A stretch of DNA of 9,810 bases from PVC group bacterium. Its GTDB lineage: Bacteria; Verrucomicrobiota; Kiritimatiellia; UBA8416; PXDI01. A model generated the notes under the pieces. It saw nothing but the letters and a program-made list of their open reading frames with translations. It had not been told where the DNA came from and searched no databases. Each line of letters opens with the position of its first letter. Position 1 is the stretch's first letter. The translations under genes and the position numbers were made by a program. This document shows positions 7,504 through 9,810 of the stretch, in pieces. The stretch is taken from the NCBI GenBank assembly GCA_003565095.1, contig PXDI01000363.1, positions 1-9,810 of the forward strand, read 5' to 3'.

Positions 7504-7605
7504 GCGGAAGCGGCGTGTATTCATTAGTCTGGAGCATTGTTGAACAGTAATGGACCGGGGCGACCGGCAACTTGGAAAAGATTTGCGGGGACAGTCGTGT
7601 TAAGA

Positions 7606-9264
7606 ATGTTGAGAGTAAGGAATCTGGCGGTGGTGGATGATGCCATAGTTGAGTGGCAGCCGGGACTTAACAGCGTTACCGGAGAAACCGGCGCCGGCAA
7701 ATCGGTCATCATCGGTGCGTTGAACCTGCTGCTGGGTGAACGCGCCGACCGTTCATTAATCCGTTCGGGCGCTGACTCCTGTAATGTCGAGGCGGTATTC
7801 GAACCACCTGATTGCGCAGCAGTCAACCGCCTGCTGGATGAAGCCGGCCTGCCGCTATGTGAAGACGGGCAACTGGTGATCCGGCGCAGCATCACCGCCG
7901 CCGGCAGCGGAAAAAACCACGTCAATGACAGTCCGGTAACTCTGCAACTTTTGAAAAATATCGGCGACCGCCTGGTAGATATGCACGGACCGCATGAACA
8001 CCAGTCTTTGTTTTCACGCGTATTCCAGATGGCATGTCTCGATTCTTATGGACGGCACACATCCGTGCTGAATGATTACACCGCCGTATACCGCATGTGG
8101 CAGGATCTGCTGGCGCAACGCACTGAACTGGATGGGGACGGCGACGGTATTGAGCACGAGATGGCCTTATTAAGCGATCAGGTTGCGGAATTTGAACAGG
8201 CCGCGATCAGTGAGGCGGATCATGATATAGAGCGTGAACACGCCATTGCCGCCAATGCCCAGCGGGTAACTGAACTGGCGGACGGCATTTGTCGCGCGCT
8301 CGACGGCGAGGACGGCAGCGCTTTCTCCTGTATGGTCGGCGCACGAAAAATGCTGCACGAACTGGCCGGACTGACTGACGAAGCGCAGGAATGGGAAAAC
8401 GAGGTTGCCGCGACTACGGAACAGGTGCGCGCCCTTGCGCAGGCGGTCGAGAGCATGGCACAGTCGATTGATCTTGATCCGGAACATCTGCACGCTGTTG
8501 AGGAGCGGATGAGCCTGATCTACCGCCTTAAACGCAAATACGGCGGATCGCTGGAAGCGGTTATGCAGGCACAGGAGCGCATAACCGAAAGGCTGAACCT
8601 GCTGCAGCACCGTAATGAGGAGATTGAACGGCTTGATACGGAAATAGCCGCAGCGCAGAAAGCGTTGCTGACAGCGGGGAAAGTGCTTGATCTTGCAAGA
8701 CGCAAGGCTTCAAAGCAAATGGTCAAGGATGTTACCGCCCAATTGCGCGATCTGGGCTTCAGCCATGGAGCTTTCAGCATTGAGCTGACAGAAAGCGAGC
8801 CGGGGCCGGCAGGTATTAACGCCATTGAATTCGGCTTTGCGCCGAATGCCGGGGAACCGATGCGGCCGCTGCGGGCGATTGCCTCAAGCGGGGAGATTTC
8901 GCGGGTAATGCTGGCGTTGAAAACGATTCTGGCCGAACATGACAGTATCCCGGTATTGGTTTTTGACGAGATTGACGCGAATGTGGGCGGAGAAATGGGT
9001 ACTGCGATCGGCCGCAAGCTGCGTACAATTGCGGAATGCCGGCAGGTACTGTGCATTACCCATCTGCCGCAGGTGGCGGTCAGCGGCGCAAATCACTATG
9101 TCGTGACCAAGAATGTAGACAAAGGCCGCACCTTCACGCGCATAACACCGGTTGAAGACGAAGCGCGTGTGCAGGAGATTGCACGCATGCTGACCGGCAG
9201 CAACGCCACCGCCACCACCCTGAAACATGCCAGGGAAATGCTCTCGGCCGGGCAGGCGGATTGA
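7606..9264 (+). CDS. recN: DNA repair protein RecN
   Basis: RecN is an SMC-like ATPase that gathers and tethers broken DNA ends during RecA-dependent double-strand break repair. The 552-residue length is typical. It begins MLRVRNLAVVDD, as RecN proteins do. Walker A GETGAGKS is at 26-33, and MHGPHEHQSLF (126-136) is the Q-loop region characteristic of RecN. A long charged middle (about 150-370), rich in Glu, Ala and Gln, is the coiled-coil arm. The C-terminal ATPase half has ASSGEISRVMLALK (426-439), Walker B LVFDEIDANVGG (451-462) and the switch histidine in CITHLPQVA (H486). The signature has Ser428 where SGGE is usual. I chose ATG 7606 from the family N-terminus; its ribosome site is weak. 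GTG 7597 (GGGG 6 bases before) and TTG 7540 (GGAG 5 bases before) are in-frame alternatives; the latter adds 22 residues. It seems to be transcribed alone. Confidence 0.96.
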   Translation: MLRVRNLAVVDDAIVEWQPGLNSVTGETGAGKSVIIGALNLLLGERADRSLIRSGADSCNVEAVFEPPDCAAVNRLLDEAGLPLCEDGQLVIRRSITAAGSGKNHVNDSPVTLQLLKNIGDRLVDMHGPHEHQSLFSRVFQMACLDSYGRHTSVLNDYTAVYRMWQDLLAQRTELDGDGDGIEHEMALLSDQVAEFEQAAISEADHDIEREHAIAANAQRVTELADGICRALDGEDGSAFSCMVGARKMLHELAGLTDEAQEWENEVAATTEQVRALAQAVESMAQSIDLDPEHLHAVEERMSLIYRLKRKYGGSLEAVMQAQERITERLNLLQHRNEEIERLDTEIAAAQKALLTAGKVLDLARRKASKQMVKDVTAQLRDLGFSHGAFSIELTESEPGPAGINAIEFGFAPNAGEPMRPLRAIASSGEISRVMLALKTILAEHDSIPVLVFDEIDANVGGEMGTAIGRKLRTIAECRQVLCITHLPQVAVSGANHYVVTKNVDKGRTFTRITPVEDEARVQEIARMLTGSNATATTLKHAREMLSAGQAD

Positions 9265-9270
9265 AACTGT

Positions 9271-9333
9271 AGAGCCCTGTTTGAGCAAGTATTAGCGAAG
9301 CTGATTTGTTGTTCAATACGGGCACTTGGCTCT
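9271..9333. repeat. Spaced inverted repeat just after recN
   Basis: AGAGCC (9271-9276) pairs with GGCTCT (9328-9333). Inside it, GTATT (9289-9293) pairs with AATAC (9315-9319). It starts 7 bases after the recN stop, and TATTGTTTTG follows the right arm. It may be a weak recN terminator or 3' stabilising structure, but the arms are short and the loop large, so chance is possible. Confidence 0.2.
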
Positions 9334-9344
9334 ATTGTTTTGTA

Positions 9345-9399
9345 CCGTTTTCTGAATTATTCCGCTTGCCGACCAAGGTCGTCAAGCGGAGAGAAACGG
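9345..9399. terminator. Nested hairpin between convergent recN and TPR gene
   Basis: TCCGCTTG-C-CGACC (9361-9374) and GGTCG-T-CAAGCGGA (9377-9390) pair over 13 of 14 positions around an AA centre. An outer pair, CCGTTT (9345-9350) with AAACGG (9394-9399), encloses it. It lies about 80-135 bases after the recN stop and about 24-78 bases after the TPR gene stop on the other strand, the expected place for a shared bidirectional terminator. Neither strand has a clear T-run after the stem, so it might rather be a dispersed intergenic palindrome. The structure is certain; the function is inferred. Confidence 0.45.
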
Positions 9400-9422
9400 A
9401 GTCCCCTTCACGTCCTGGACAA

Positions 9423-9810
9423 CTACTCCAATTCAGCGCGGACGCGGGCGGCTTCCTCGTGCCGGCCGGCTTTTTCGAGCAGCTCCGCGGCGCGTTTCAT
9501 CGCCGGCGGAACGATTTCCGGATCATCAAACAACAGCCCCACGCTCAAATACATCGAGATTGCGGTATCGTTTTCACCGAGCCTTTCAGCCAGTTCACCG
9601 AGCAGCAGATAGGCATTGGCGCGGATGCCGAGCATGGCTTCATCAGACGACCATTCGGCCGCCCGGCGCGCCCATTGGCGTGCTTCTTCAAATTTATCGT
9701 CAGCCGCCAGCAGACCGGCGAGCCGTAGTGCGGCTTCCGGCGCATAAACAGTAACGGCGCGCTCTTCCAGTGCCTTGCGGTATGCGGCGGCGGCCGCCTT
9801 GTCATCCCCC
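9423..9810 (-). CDS. Tetratricopeptide-repeat protein, C-terminal part
   Basis: The frame enters from the right edge already open and runs 127 residues to TAG (9423-9425). The start is outside the window. The sequence is almost entirely helical repeats with TPR spacing: roughly residues 19-50 (APEAALRLAGLLAADDKFEE and onward), 59-92 (ANAYLLLGELAERLGENDTA and onward) and 97-127 (PAMKRAAELLEKAGRHEEAA and onward), with the usual small Gly/Ala and A-x-x-x-Y/A positions. TPRs bind partner proteins, so this says nothing about the specific role. An upstream part could hold a signal peptide, as in CpoB/YbgF-like or lipoprotein TPR proteins, but that cannot be judged here. It converges with recN. An in-frame ATG at 9635 is internal to a repeat and is not taken as the start. 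Confidence 0.85.
   Translation of the reverse strand, partial: GDDKAAAAAYRKALEERAVTVYAPEAALRLAGLLAADDKFEEARQWARRAAEWSSDEAMLGIRANAYLLLGELAERLGENDTAISMYLSVGLLFDDPEIVPPAMKRAAELLEKAGRHEEAARVRAELE

Noticed and set aside
7538..7546. TGTTGAACA near the recN leader resembling TGTTCAA at 9310-9316
   Set aside because: The shared core is too short to separate from chance.
7537..7605. Extended recN start at TTG 7537 or 7540
   Set aside because: TTG 7540 has a well-spaced GGAG, but the added residues (Gly/Pro/Arg-rich) do not resemble RecN, whose family N-terminus matches the ATG at 7606. Kept as an alternative only.
8170..9288. Several minus-strand frames of 70-178 residues opposite recN
   Set aside because: Antisense shadows of recN; Ser/Arg/Ala-rich without motifs.
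9306..9754. Plus-strand frames opposite the TPR gene
   Set aside because: The minus-strand frame shows clear TPR periodicity; the plus-strand frames are shadows.
1..9810. CRISPR array, tRNA, rRNA, IS element or att site
   Set aside because: No spaced direct repeats, cloverleaf, transposase or terminal repeats were seen on reading either strand.

Overview
The window reads as a stretch of ordinary chromosome from a Gram-negative-type bacterium with about 55% GC. I infer, with low to moderate confidence, a member of the PVC superphylum (Verrucomicrobiota, Kiritimatiellota or Lentisphaerota). The reasons are the style of the UvrA, RecN and family 1 glycosidase sequences, a lipoprotein alpha/beta hydrolase of a kind I associate with that group, and a Bacteria-type ArgS. 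No phage, plasmid, insertion sequence, CRISPR array, rRNA or tRNA is recognisable.

Layout from left to right. (1) Minus strand, 1-2872: a PhnP-like metallo-beta-lactamase-fold hydrolase followed by uvrA. The two overlap by one base (TAATG), and uvrA runs off the left edge after about 690 residues. (2) Plus strand, 2952-3809: a lipoprotein with an alpha/beta-hydrolase fold, divergent from the previous pair across an 79-bp gap that carries candidate promoters. (3) Minus strand, 3811-5732: argS, then 5 bases later a 68-residue single-pass membrane protein that meets the lipoprotein gene tail to tail. (4) Plus strand, 5908-7260: a GH1 beta-glucosidase-type enzyme, divergent from argS. (5) 7261-7605: a gap with a 51-codon protein-like reading frame that lacks a start codon and is probably the tail of a decayed gene. 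(6) Plus strand, 7606-9264: recN. (7) 9265-9422: a gap rich in inverted repeats. (8) Minus strand, 9423-9810: the C-terminal end of a tetratricopeptide-repeat protein that begins outside the window.

Functionally these are mostly separate housekeeping units: DNA repair (UvrA for nucleotide excision, RecN for double-strand breaks), translation (ArgS), sugar hydrolysis (GH1) and a few envelope or unknown proteins. I see no sign of a new multi-gene system. The points most worth a second look are the hydrolase lipoprotein with aspartate where the catalytic histidine should be, the small membrane protein coupled to argS, the orphan gene remnant before recN, and the nested hairpin after recN.
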